A DNA stretch of 64,000 nucleotides from NCBI GenBank assembly GCA_018223415.1, contig JAGTTQ010000001.1, forward strand, positions 2,143,865 to 2,207,864, in the 5' to 3' direction. Position 1 is the stretch's first letter, and each line of letters opens with the position of its first letter. The stretch is from Eubacteriaceae bacterium Marseille-Q4139. Its GTDB lineage: Bacteria; Bacillota; Clostridia; Lachnospirales; Lachnospiraceae. Of the stretch, positions 48,888-57,300 are shown piece after piece. Under the pieces are notes generated by a model. That model was not told the origin of the DNA and searched no databases. It saw nothing but the letters and a program-made list of their open reading frames with translations. The translations under genes were made by a program, and so were the position numbers.

Positions 48888-49907
48888 ATGTCAGAGAATC
48901 ATCCGATTATCCGGCTGGAGAGCATGGGTAAGGAATTTAAGGGGAGTCAGGGAACAGTCAGGGCTCTCGAAAATATCAGCCTGGAAATCACGGCAGGGGA
49001 GGTCTTCGGAATCATCGGCCTGTCAGGCGCCGGAAAGAGCACGCTGGTGCGGTGCATCAATTTTCTGGAAACGCCGACGGAAGGCGAGGTTTATTTTGAA
49101 GGCTGGCCGCTTTCCGCCATGGCGGAAAAGGAACTACGCGGTGTGCGGCAGTCCATGGGGATGATTTTCCAGCAGTTCAACCTCCTGGCGCAGCGGAATG
49201 TGCTTCAGAATATCTGCTTTCCCATGGAAATCGCAGGGAAGCCAAAAAAAGAGGCGGAGACGCGTGCGCGGGAACTGCTTCAGATGGTGGGGCTTTCCGA
49301 TAGAGAGAAGGCATACCCGTCGCAGCTTTCCGGCGGGCAGAAGCAGCGTGTGGCAATCGCAAGGGCGCTTGCTACGAACCCGAAGGTGCTGCTCTGTGAC
49401 GAGGCCACAAGCGCCCTCGACCCCAATACGACGAAATCCATCTTAAGCCTTTTGAGGGAAATCAATCAGACCATGGGGATCACCATCATCGTGATTACTC
49501 ATGAGATGGCTGTCATCGAAGCCATCTGCGACCGGGTTGCCATCATCGACAAAAGCCGGATCGCGGAGATCGGCCCGGTTTCCCGCGTATTTTCGGCGCC
49601 GAAGTCGAAAATCGGCCGCCAGCTTATTTTAGGAGATGCTGCAAAGCAGGTGGAATTTGGGACAGGCCGCCTGTTCCGGATTACCTTCGACGGGCTTTCG
49701 TCCAACGAACCGGTGATTTCCAATCTGGTGATGGCATGCAAGGTGCCGGTCAACATCATGTACGCGGCCACCAGGGATATCCAGGGGACGGCTGCCGGCC
49801 AGATGATTATCGAGCTGCCGGAGAGCGAGCAGGACATCACGCGGGTTCTCCACTATCTGAATACTGCAAAAATTCCTTATGAGGAGGTTGGAAAAGATGA
49901 CCTTTGA
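48888..49907 (+). CDS. metN: Methionine ABC transporter ATPase MetN
   Basis: The 339-residue protein powers methionine import. Walker A is GLSGAGKST, Q-loop IFQQFNLL, signature QLSGGQKQR, Walker B VLLCDEATSALD, H-loop VITHEM. The C-terminal 95 residues (from about 245) form the NIL regulatory domain that binds methionine and inhibits transport, which distinguishes MetN from other ATPases. The ATG at 48888 follows AAAAGGAGCG. The gap from the previous terminator (48774-48887) shows no S-box riboswitch. Confidence 0.92.
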   Translation: MSENHPIIRLESMGKEFKGSQGTVRALENISLEITAGEVFGIIGLSGAGKSTLVRCINFLETPTEGEVYFEGWPLSAMAEKELRGVRQSMGMIFQQFNLLAQRNVLQNICFPMEIAGKPKKEAETRARELLQMVGLSDREKAYPSQLSGGQKQRVAIARALATNPKVLLCDEATSALDPNTTKSILSLLREINQTMGITIIVITHEMAVIEAICDRVAIIDKSRIAEIGPVSRVFSAPKSKIGRQLILGDAAKQVEFGTGRLFRITFDGLSSNEPVISNLVMACKVPVNIMYAATRDIQGTAAGQMIIELPESEQDITRVLHYLNTAKIPYEEVGKDDL

Positions 49908-50556
49908 TACCATATCCATGTATGCGTCGGAGACATGGAATTCTCTGATTATGACGTTTGTTTCATCGGCATTTGCCTATGTGATCGGAATTCCCCTGGG
50001 AATTCTCCTGATTGTGTGGGCGAAGGACGGGATCCGTCCCCATCCGCGGGCACAGGAAGTCCTTGGAGTCGCCATCAACCTGGTGCGGTCAGTGCCGTTT
50101 TTGATTCTTTTGATTGCCATCCAGTCCTACACAAGGCTTTTGGTGGGGACGACGGTGGGCGTCAAGGCCATGGTAGTTCCCCTTACGTTAGCTTCGGCGC
50201 CGTATGTGGCAAGAATTGTGGAGTCCTCTTTAAAGGAAGTGGATTACGGCGTCATCGAGGCGGCAAAATCCATGGGGGCGTCTACCTGGCAGATTATCTG
50301 GAAGGTACTTCTTCCGGAGGCAAGACCGTCGCTTCTTGTAAACGGTGCCATTGCCGTGACGACGATTCTTGGCTATTCGGCCATGGCAGGCTTTGTCGGG
50401 GCCGGCGGCCTCGGCGCCATCGCCATCAACTACGGCTATTACCGGTATGACACAGGGCCCATGTGGGTGGCCATTGTTATCCTCGTGATCATTGTCCAGC
50501 TCATTCAGGAAGTGGGCATGAGGATTGTGAAAAAGACAGACAGACGGACACGTTAG
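49897..50556 (+). CDS. metI: Methionine ABC transporter permease MetI
   Basis: The 219-residue permease has five hydrophobic segments and the coupling loop EAAKSMGASTWQIIWKVLLPEARPSL. AFAYVIGIPLGILLIV and the GYSAMAGFVGAGGLGAIAINYGYYRY C-terminal region are typical of MetI. It overlaps metN by 11 bases, with AGGAGG inside metN. Confidence 0.93.
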   Translation: MTFDTISMYASETWNSLIMTFVSSAFAYVIGIPLGILLIVWAKDGIRPHPRAQEVLGVAINLVRSVPFLILLIAIQSYTRLLVGTTVGVKAMVVPLTLASAPYVARIVESSLKEVDYGVIEAAKSMGASTWQIIWKVLLPEARPSLLVNGAIAVTTILGYSAMAGFVGAGGLGAIAINYGYYRYDTGPMWVAIVILVIIVQLIQEVGMRIVKKTDRRTR

Positions 50557-50561
50557 TAGGG

Positions 50562-50605
50562 CTTTTCTTCCGGACGCTTCGGCGCGCGGGCGGCAGGAAG
50601 AAAAG
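50562..50605 (+). promoter_or_regulatory. Inverted repeat between metI and metQ
   Basis: CTTTTCTTCC (50562-50571) and GGAAGAAAAG (50596-50605) are perfect inverted repeats with a GC-rich loop. No T run follows, so it more likely stabilises the metQ transcript than ends the operon. Confidence 0.5.
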
Positions 50606-50654
50606 GTTTACATAAATGATCAAAACTATGAAATGATTAAAGGAGATTTTCAAT

Positions 50655-51479
50655 ATGAAGAAGATATGTGCAGCAGTTTTAGCAGTGAGCCTGGCAGCCG
50701 GTGCGCTGGCAGGATGCAGTTCAGGAAATGCGTCCGGCGGTGATTCCGCAGATAAAAAGATTGTGGTGGGCGCCAGCCCGTCCCCCCATGCAGAGATTTT
50801 AGAGCAGGCAAAGAGCATTCTGGAGGAAGGCGGCTACACGCTGGAAATCGTGGAATACAATGATTATGTACAGCCCAACGTGGCCCTGGACGCCGGAGAT
50901 CTGGATGCCAACTATTTCCAGCACGGCCCGTATCTGGAGCAGTTCAACGCAGAGCATGAGACAAGCCTGGTGTCCGCCGGCCTGATCCATTATGAGCCCT
51001 TCGGCATCTATGCCGGTAAGACGGCTTCCCTGGAAGAGCTTCCCGACGGCGCCCAGGTGGCAGTTCCCAACGATGCCTCCAACGAGGCGCGGGCGCTTCT
51101 GCTTTTAGAGGCACAAGGGCTCATTACGCTGGCAGATGGCGCAGAGCTTGACGCAACGAAGCAGGATGTGGTTGACAATCCGAAAAATCTCGATATTATT
51201 GAAATGGAGGCAGCACAGCTTCCGCGCACCGTTCAGGATGTGGACATTGCCGTCATCAACGGAAACTATGCGATTGCGGCAGGGCTCAAGGTAGCGGATG
51301 CGCTGGCAATCGAGGACTCCGAGTCCATCGGCGCCAAGACGTATGGAAACGTCGTTGCCGTACAGGAGGGCCATGAGAGTGATGAAAAGATCAAGGCACT
51401 TGTCGAGGCGCTCCAGAGCGACGAAGTAAAGCAGTTCATGGAAGAGAAATACGAAGGGGCAGTTGTCCCGCTGTTCTAG
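50655..51479 (+). CDS. metQ: Methionine-binding lipoprotein MetQ
   Basis: The 274-residue protein has a signal peptide with lipobox ALAGC (about 17-21) and the NlpA/MetQ fold: IVVGASPSPHAEILEQ, DLDANYFQHGPYLEQFN, VAVPNDASNEARALLLLE and AVINGNYAIAAGL. It captures methionine outside the membrane for MetNI. It follows metI by 98 bases behind AAAGGAG. Confidence 0.94.
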   Translation: MKKICAAVLAVSLAAGALAGCSSGNASGGDSADKKIVVGASPSPHAEILEQAKSILEEGGYTLEIVEYNDYVQPNVALDAGDLDANYFQHGPYLEQFNAEHETSLVSAGLIHYEPFGIYAGKTASLEELPDGAQVAVPNDASNEARALLLLEAQGLITLADGAELDATKQDVVDNPKNLDIIEMEAAQLPRTVQDVDIAVINGNYAIAAGLKVADALAIEDSESIGAKTYGNVVAVQEGHESDEKIKALVEALQSDEVKQFMEEKYEGAVVPLF

Positions 51480-51521
51480 GAAAGGATTTGCGGGCCTGCC
51501 GGAAAACAGGAGGGAATGGAA

Positions 51522-52319
51522 ATGGCAAAAATCGGTTTCATCGGAATGGGAAACATGGGACTTGCGATCATGAAGGGGCTTTTAAAGACTTATGCGCCCC
51601 AGGACATCCTTTTTTCTTCGGCTCATGAGGAAAAGATGGAAAAAATCACGGCGGAGACGGGGGTGCCCCACGCAGCGTCCAACGCAGAATGCGCCAGGCA
51701 GGCGAAGTACCTGGTGTTAGCCGTAAAGCCCCAGGTGCTCCCGAAGGTGTTTGCGGAGATTAAGGACATCGTGACGAAGGAACAGGTTGTCATTTCCATT
51801 GCAGCCGGCTATACGACGGCGGATTTAAAAGAAGGGCTCTCGGAACATGTCCGGATTGTCCGCTCCATGCCGAATACACCGGCCATGGTCGGCGAGGGCA
51901 TGACCGGCGTCTGCTATGACGAGGCAGAGTTTGACGAGGAGGAGAAGGCGGACATTGCCGGATTCTTCCAGTCCTTCGGGAAAATGGAGCGGGTGGACGA
52001 GAAGCTCATGGACGTGGTGGGAAGCGCCAGCGGTTGTTCCCCGGCCTATGTGTACATGTTCATCGAGGCGCTGGCCGACGGCTGCGTGAAATACGGGATG
52101 CCGCGGCAGACAGCCTATAAGATGGCGGCCCAGGCGGTGCTTGGAAGCGCGAAAATGGTTCTTGAAACAGGAAAGCATCCCGGCGAGTTAAAGGACATGG
52201 TCTGCTCGCCCGGCGGCACCACCATCGAGGGCGTTGCGGCTCTGGAGGAGTGCGGCTTCCGGAGCGCCGTTATCAAGGCATGCGATGCCAACTATGCGAA
52301 AAACAAGCTGTTGAAATAA
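51522..52319 (+). CDS. proC: Pyrroline-5-carboxylate reductase
   Basis: The last enzyme of proline synthesis reduces pyrroline-5-carboxylate with NAD(P)H. The 265 residues begin with the dinucleotide motif IGFIGMGNMGLAI, then VLAVKPQVL, VRSMPNTPAMVGEGM and GSASGCSPAYVYMFIEALADG, and end with MVCSPGGTTIEGV. AGGAGGG precedes two ATGs (51516, 51522); the second has normal spacing. Confidence 0.95.
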   Translation: MAKIGFIGMGNMGLAIMKGLLKTYAPQDILFSSAHEEKMEKITAETGVPHAASNAECARQAKYLVLAVKPQVLPKVFAEIKDIVTKEQVVISIAAGYTTADLKEGLSEHVRIVRSMPNTPAMVGEGMTGVCYDEAEFDEEEKADIAGFFQSFGKMERVDEKLMDVVGSASGCSPAYVYMFIEALADGCVKYGMPRQTAYKMAAQAVLGSAKMVLETGKHPGELKDMVCSPGGTTIEGVAALEECGFRSAVIKACDANYAKNKLLK

Positions 52320-52331
52320 GGAGGCCGGGAC

Positions 52332-52868
52332 ATGGAAGCGACAATTCGGTTAGACAGAGAGCTGGCCTATACAGGCACAATTTTAAAGATTTACCGGGAC
52401 ACGGTGGTGGCAAACGGGATTCGGGAAACGTATGACTACATTCACCATGACGGGGCGGCAGCCGTGCTGCCGGTGACAAAGGACGGGAAGATCCTGATGG
52501 TGCGCCAGTACAGGAATGCCCTTGACAGGTTCACGCTGGAAATTCCGGCCGGGAAGGTGGATGCGCCGGACGAGCCGCGGATTGAATGCGGCTACCGGGA
52601 GCTTGAGGAAGAAACGGGCTTTCGCACGGAGCACCTGGAGTATCTGATGACGATCAATACGACGGTGGCGTTCTGTGACGAGGCCATCGACATCTTTATC
52701 GCAAGGGATCTGATTCCTTCCAAACAGAACCTCGACGAGGACGAATGCATCGAGGTGGAGGAATGGGAAGTAACGGATCTTCTGGAGCTGATTTACAGCG
52801 GAAAGATGACCGACGGAAAGACCGTGGCGGCGATTCTTGCTTATGCCCAGAGAGAAGGGATCCGGTAG
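52332..52868 (+). CDS. nudF: Nudix hydrolase, ADP-ribose pyrophosphatase type
   Basis: The 178-residue protein cleaves ADP-ribose or similar nucleoside diphosphates. The Nudix box is PAGKVDAPDEPRIECGYREL followed by EEETGF (about 76-101); relative to the consensus G-x5-E it has one extra residue before the Glu, while the metal-binding RELEEETG core is intact. VRQYRNALDRFTLEIPAG is typical of the ADPRase branch. Order nudF-spoIIM-(xerD) recalls the Bacillus arrangement. RBS AAGGAGGCC. Confidence 0.88.
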   Translation: MEATIRLDRELAYTGTILKIYRDTVVANGIRETYDYIHHDGAAAVLPVTKDGKILMVRQYRNALDRFTLEIPAGKVDAPDEPRIECGYRELEEETGFRTEHLEYLMTINTTVAFCDEAIDIFIARDLIPSKQNLDEDECIEVEEWEVTDLLELIYSGKMTDGKTVAAILAYAQREGIR

Positions 52869-52936
52869 TCTGTTTTAAGAATATGGGGGCGGATGCGGAC
52901 ATATAGTGGAGTAAACGCTGTGTGAGGTGCGCCGCT

Positions 52937-53479
52937 TTGAACTGGATTCATGATTATGAGGACGGCTGCTATGTGCGGCTGTCCTTTTTTCTTCTGGCGG
53001 GAGCTGTTTTGGGGACGGCTTTTTTAAATGGGATGGGAGACGGCATGAAGGAAGAGATCGGGACATTGGAAAGCAGCCTGGTTTCGTCCGCGGCTTTTTT
53101 AGAGCTTTCGTTCCCTGCGCTTTTTGGGCGGGTGCTTTTAAAGCGGCTCCCGGAGCTGTTTCTCGTGTTTTTGATCGAGATGACACCGGCGGCGGGGCTG
53201 CTTCTCGGCCTTGCGGCCGGGTATTTGGGATTTTCCACGGCTGTGATGGTGTCGGCCGTCACCATGGAGGCGGGGCTATGGGGCATCTGCCGCTATGCGA
53301 TTTTAATTTTCCCCCAGTGCCTGTTTTATGTGCCGGTTCTTTACATCCTGCTTTACTGGATTCCGGCGAAGAGGGAGCGGCTTAAGCCGGCTGCGGCCAT
53401 GTTTTTGACGGGCGCTGTTTTTCTTGGGGCGGCAGCAGAGGCGTTTTTGAATCCGTGGGCGGCTGCGGTGTTTCTGTAA
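52937..53479 (+). CDS. spoIIM: Stage II sporulation protein M
   Basis: The protein of about 180 residues has five hydrophobic segments and a layout consistent with SpoIIM, part of the SpoIIDMP complex that drives engulfment: short N-terminus, FFLLAGAVLGTAFLNG first helix, an extracellular helix pair and a LFLVFLIEMTPAAGLLLGLAAGY core. The call rests on topology and on position between nudF and xerD. I chose TTG at 52937 with GAGGTG seven bases upstream; a GTG at 52922 is the alternative. Confidence 0.65.
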   Translation: MNWIHDYEDGCYVRLSFFLLAGAVLGTAFLNGMGDGMKEEIGTLESSLVSSAAFLELSFPALFGRVLLKRLPELFLVFLIEMTPAAGLLLGLAAGYLGFSTAVMVSAVTMEAGLWGICRYAILIFPQCLFYVPVLYILLYWIPAKRERLKPAAAMFLTGAVFLGAAAEAFLNPWAAAVFL

Positions 53480-53598
53480 AAATGTGTTTTCCATACCAGA
53501 TATGCGCGGCGAGGCGGCAGATGCCTGTATAAATTTGTGCATATCCGGTGGAGATTTTAAGAAGGCCATGATTTTATGTTCCAGCATTTCCGCTGAAA

Positions 53599-54598
53599 TC
53601 ACATATTCGTTTCATTTTCGTTTATGATAGCTGCATCCAGTAATTTTGGCACTTCTTCAATGATTGGAGCAAGAACTTTATAGGTTCCCGGCAGTTCGTC
53701 TGCCGTACGATAGGTTGCAACACCCATCGGTTTTGTATAATCTCTTATCGCCAATTCTACCACATTTCTATTGGCTTCCCGGCAGAGCAAAATGCCAATC
53801 GAGGGATTCTCACCGTTTCTACGTTCTTGCTCATCTAATGCGGATAGATAAAAGTTTAGTTGTCCCAGATAAGCAGGCTTGAATTTACCTTTTTTTAATT
53901 CGACCACCACTAATGCCTTTAAGTCACGCTGGAAGAAAAGCAGATCAGCAAAAAATTCTTCTCCATCAACTACAATGCGGTGCTGGCTGCCCACAAAGCA
54001 GAACCCGGAACCGAGACATTGAATAAAATCACGGATATGATTGATAATCTCATGTTCAAGTACCCGCTCGTCCATATCCTGTGGGTCAGATAGGTCTAGC
54101 TCCTCCGTATTGATAAAATCCAAAAAGTATTCATCTTTGAACATCTGCATTGCTTTCAGATATTGCTTATCTTCCGACATTGCCAGGGAGAAGTTAGAGG
54201 GCATTGTACCTTTATGGTGGTACAAATTTTCTTTCAGTCTGGCTCGAAGCATATACTTGCTCCAGTGGCCAAGTGCAGCCTCACGAATGTAAAAAAGGCG
54301 CTCTGCAAAATCGGAAGTTTTGCTCAAGATTTCCATGTGGTGTGAAAAGCTCACACCTAAGAAATACTCCAGTTTAAAATCGGCAGCCATGGCTGCCGAT
54401 TTACCTTCTAATAAATTTCCGCTGCGCATTTTGATATAAGGTTCCCATGCTTCAAAATCTGGAATTGGCGGAAACGTAGGAACCAATGGAGTAGTAAAGA
54501 GAGAGCATTTCACCGTTGGTGTAACTGGCTGCTCTGCTTTGACTTCTTAAAATTGCTGTTTTTATGATTTTAACTGCTTCCAGATATTGTTCATTCAT
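53599..54598 (-). pseudogene. Broken YhcG/DUF1016-type PD-(D/E)XK nuclease gene
   Basis: From an ATG at 54598 the minus strand encodes the family N-terminus (YLEAVKIIKTAILRSQSRAA..GEMLSLYYSIGSYVSANSR) and then stops. A second frame, 53599-54513, continues the family from EAWEPYIKMRSG to the C-terminal nuclease domain with FADLLFFQRDLKALVVVELKKGKF (D...ExK) and GQLNFYLSAL. About 35-40 residues between the halves (normally including 'QLQKELPGLRGFS') are lost with a frameshift. A separate start for the long second part is possible but would lack the N-terminal domain. The region is AT-rich, suggesting transfer. Confidence 0.8.
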
Positions 54599-54812
54599 AT
54601 GCTACCTCAATTTTGCGATAATCTACACAGTCTTATTATTACTCACGAACGGTGATCTCCTTGCCAGGCCATAGTCTTTATTGATTTCAGCCGTTCCATT
54701 CTTGCAATTTTATTGTATCATGCCAATGTGAAGAATTCAATGTTCACCGAAATCCAGAGATTTTTATAGAGCATGCAACATAGTAAACTAAAATTTTTTT
54801 CAAGAAATTTTT

Positions 54813-54862
54813 ACAACATATTGTCGGGCAGAAAAGCGGCTGGGCAATATGTTGTATTTTTT
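54813..54862 (+). terminator. Hairpin in the xerD upstream region
   Basis: ACAACATATTG (54813-54823) pairs with CAATATGTTGT (54845-54855), followed by an A and six T. The rest of 54599-54812 is AT-rich with no recognised gene. Confidence 0.7.
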
Positions 54863-54906
54863 ATGTTAATCAGCCGCAAAACAGGGGTCAGGTGGGAAAA
54901 TTATGT

Positions 54907-54967
54907 TTGATTTTATCAAAAAAGCAGGCTATAATGTAGGCTAACAGGGGTTTTTGCCCCTTTTTTT
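54907..54967 (+). promoter_or_regulatory. Promoter followed at once by a terminator, upstream of xerD
   Basis: TTGATT (54907-54912), 17-base spacer, TATAAT (54930-54935). AGGGG-TTTTTG-CCCCT with seven T lies at 54946-54967, only a few bases after the expected start site. Confidence 0.5.
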
Positions 54968-55087
54968 ATCCTGTATGAAAAATAAGATACGGGATGAAAA
55001 GCGCCTTAAGGAGGGCGTTAGGGGGCTGCCTTCGCCGTGAAATTCTGGCAGAAGCGGCGGGGGCTCAGAAAGGTTCAAGGGAAGGAA

Positions 55088-55975
55088 ATGAAAGAGGAAA
55101 TAAAAAGCTTTATTGACTATCTGGAACGGGAAAAGCATGCGTCTTCCAACACGCAGGTTTCCTATTGCCGCGACCTGATGCAGATGGCGGCCTTTTTTGA
55201 GGAGATGGGGATCACGGAGCCGGCAAAAGTGACGAAGACGGCGCTGACCTCCTATATGCTGCATCTGGAACGCGAGGGACGGGCCGCGACGACCGTGTCC
55301 AGGATGTTAGCGTCTGTGAAGGCCTTTTTCCACTATGAGATCCGGAGCGGCAGGGTGAAGCGGGATCCGGCGGAGCTTCTTCATGCGCCGCGGATTGAGA
55401 AAAAGCCGCCGGTGATTCTGACCGTGGAAGAGGTGAACCGGCTCCTTTCGCAGCCGGACGGGACGGCGCCGAAGGAAATCCGGGACAAGGCCATGCTGGA
55501 GCTTCTCTATGCCACGGGAATCCGGGTTTCGGAGTTGATAAACCTGCGGATGGAAGACGTGAACCTGGCCGTGGGTTTCATTACGTGCCGTGACGGGCAG
55601 AAGGAACGGATGGTGCCCTTCGGCCGCGTGGCAAAGGATGCGATTCTTAAATATCTGGACTGCGGGCGGCCGGAGCTTTTAAAGGGCGGGGAGTCCGAGC
55701 TTCTCTTCACCAACTGCAGCGGCGGAGCCATGAGCCGCCAGGGGTTCTGGAAACTTATTAAGTCCTATGGCCGCAAGGCCGGGATCGAGGAGGACATCAC
55801 GCCCCACACGCTGCGCCACTCCTTTGCGGCGCATCTTTTAAGCAACGGGGCCGATGTGCGGGCCGTGCAGACCATGATGGGCCATGCCGATTTGGCAACC
55901 ACCCAGATGTACATGTCCTACACGGGAATAAATTCCGTGCGGGACGCGTACCGAACCGCGCATCCGAGGAAGTAG
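55088..55975 (+). CDS. xerD: Tyrosine recombinase XerD
   Basis: The 295-residue recombinase resolves chromosome dimers at dif. The N-terminal core-binding domain (1-95) has DYLEREKHASSNTQVSYCRDL. Catalytic residues are Arg in YATGIRVSELINL, His-x-x-Arg in TPHTLRHSFAAHLL, His in MGHADLATTQMY and the final Tyr nucleophile in that stretch (TTQMYMSYT). Length and motif spacing fit XerD rather than an integrase. Start at 55088 after AAGGGAAGG. Confidence 0.92.
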   Translation: MKEEIKSFIDYLEREKHASSNTQVSYCRDLMQMAAFFEEMGITEPAKVTKTALTSYMLHLEREGRAATTVSRMLASVKAFFHYEIRSGRVKRDPAELLHAPRIEKKPPVILTVEEVNRLLSQPDGTAPKEIRDKAMLELLYATGIRVSELINLRMEDVNLAVGFITCRDGQKERMVPFGRVAKDAILKYLDCGRPELLKGGESELLFTNCSGGAMSRQGFWKLIKSYGRKAGIEEDITPHTLRHSFAAHLLSNGADVRAVQTMMGHADLATTQMYMSYTGINSVRDAYRTAHPRK

Positions 55976-56083
55976 CGGTGTTTTGTGCCGTTACGGAAGT
56001 GTGGGGTACACATACGAAAGATGATAGAGGTCGTTGACCTGTTTCTGGAGCGTATTCCGGATCAGGTCGATGAGTGCAGAAGC

Positions 56084-56110
56084 GGCAGGGGTTAAGACCC
56101 TGCCTTTTTT
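56084..56110 (+). terminator. Terminator after xerD
   Basis: GGCAGGG (56084-56090) pairs with CCCTGCC (56098-56104), followed by six T. Confidence 0.85.
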
Positions 56111-56217
56111 GTACGCTGCGTCTTCTCCCTGACTTCTCCAAACCTCTGGAATATTTCCCCCACATATGCTAAAATACCCCCAGACAATGAAACGCAGTCC
56201 AAGGAGGTAAGAAAACA

Positions 56218-57246
56218 ATGCTGTCATTTGAATGTGATTATTCCAGGGGCGCCCATGAGCGGATCCTTTCCAGGCTGGCCGAGACCAGCCAGACGAATTT
56301 CCCGGGATACGGGAGCGATTCTTTATGTGAAAGCGCAAAGGAAAAAATCCGCGCGGCCTGCGGGTGCCCGGAGGCAGAGGTATTTTTCCTGGTGGGCGGC
56401 ACCCAGACGAATGCCATTGTGATTTCTTCAGTTTTAAGACCCTATGAAGGCGTTGTGGCGGCAAAGACAGGCCATGTGAGCGTCCATGAGGCAGGTGCCA
56501 TCGAATGTACCGGCCATAAGGTGCTGGAGCTTCCCGAGCATGACGGGAAAATCGACGCGGGAGAGCTCAAACAGTACATCGAGGACTTTTACCACGACGG
56601 GAACTATGAGCACATGGTATTCCCCGGCATGGTGTACATTTCCCATCCGACGGAGTACGGCACGCTGTACAGCAAAAAGGAGCTTTCCGACATTTCGGCT
56701 GTCTGCCGGGAGTACAAGCTCCCGCTTTATCTGGACGGCGCGCGTTTAGGCTATGGGCTTATGAGCCGTGAGACGGACGTGACCCTCGCTGATGTGGCAG
56801 AGCTCTGCGACGTTTTTTACATCGGCGGGACGAAGGTGGGCGCCCTTTTCGGCGAAGCCGTCGTGTTCACGAAGAAAAACATGCCGAAGCACTTCATGAC
56901 CATGGTGAAGCAGCGGGGCGGCCTGCTTGCGAAGGGCTGGCTTTTGGGGCTCCAGTTCGACGAGCTGTTCACCGACAGTCTCTACTTTAACATCAGCCGC
57001 CACGCCATCGACATGGCAGAGCTTTTAAAGCAGGGCCTTCATGAAAAAGGCTGCCGGTTCTTCCTGGAATCCCCGACGAACCAGCAGTTTGTGATCCTGG
57101 AAAACGGAGAGATGGAAAGACTGAAAGAAAAGGTGTCCTTCAGCTTCTGGGAGAAGTACGATGAGACCCACACGGTAGTGCGGTTTGCCACCAGCTGGGC
57201 CACGAGCGAAGAAGACGTGAAGAGCCTGATGGGGCTTTTGGGATAG
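56218..57246 (+). CDS. Threonine aldolase-family PLP enzyme
   Basis: The 342-residue fold-I PLP enzyme resembles low-specificity L-threonine aldolase, which splits threonine/allo-threonine to glycine and acetaldehyde. Motifs are FPGYGSDSLCESAKEKIR, LVGGTQTNAIVISSVL, HVSVHEAGAIE, ISHPTEYGTLYSKKEL, LPLYLDGARLGYGLMS and the cofactor lysine in FYIGGTKVGALFGEAVVF (about 200). Start follows AAGGAGG. It sits alone between xerD and the DUF4143 gene. Confidence 0.9.
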   Translation: MLSFECDYSRGAHERILSRLAETSQTNFPGYGSDSLCESAKEKIRAACGCPEAEVFFLVGGTQTNAIVISSVLRPYEGVVAAKTGHVSVHEAGAIECTGHKVLELPEHDGKIDAGELKQYIEDFYHDGNYEHMVFPGMVYISHPTEYGTLYSKKELSDISAVCREYKLPLYLDGARLGYGLMSRETDVTLADVAELCDVFYIGGTKVGALFGEAVVFTKKNMPKHFMTMVKQRGGLLAKGWLLGLQFDELFTDSLYFNISRHAIDMAELLKQGLHEKGCRFFLESPTNQQFVILENGEMERLKEKVSFSFWEKYDETHTVVRFATSWATSEEDVKSLMGLLG

Positions 57247-57300
57247 GAAATGGGAAAAATAAGGGCGGAATTCCTGGGCGAGAGGGATTCCGCCTGAATT

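Noticed and set aside
51480..51521. Possible T-box leader ahead of proC
   Set aside because: The metQ-proC gap is only 42 bases, too short for a T-box.
55088..55975. XerD-like gene as phage integrase marking a prophage
   Set aside because: Full-length XerD motifs, housekeeping neighbours, and no phage genes or att duplication nearby.
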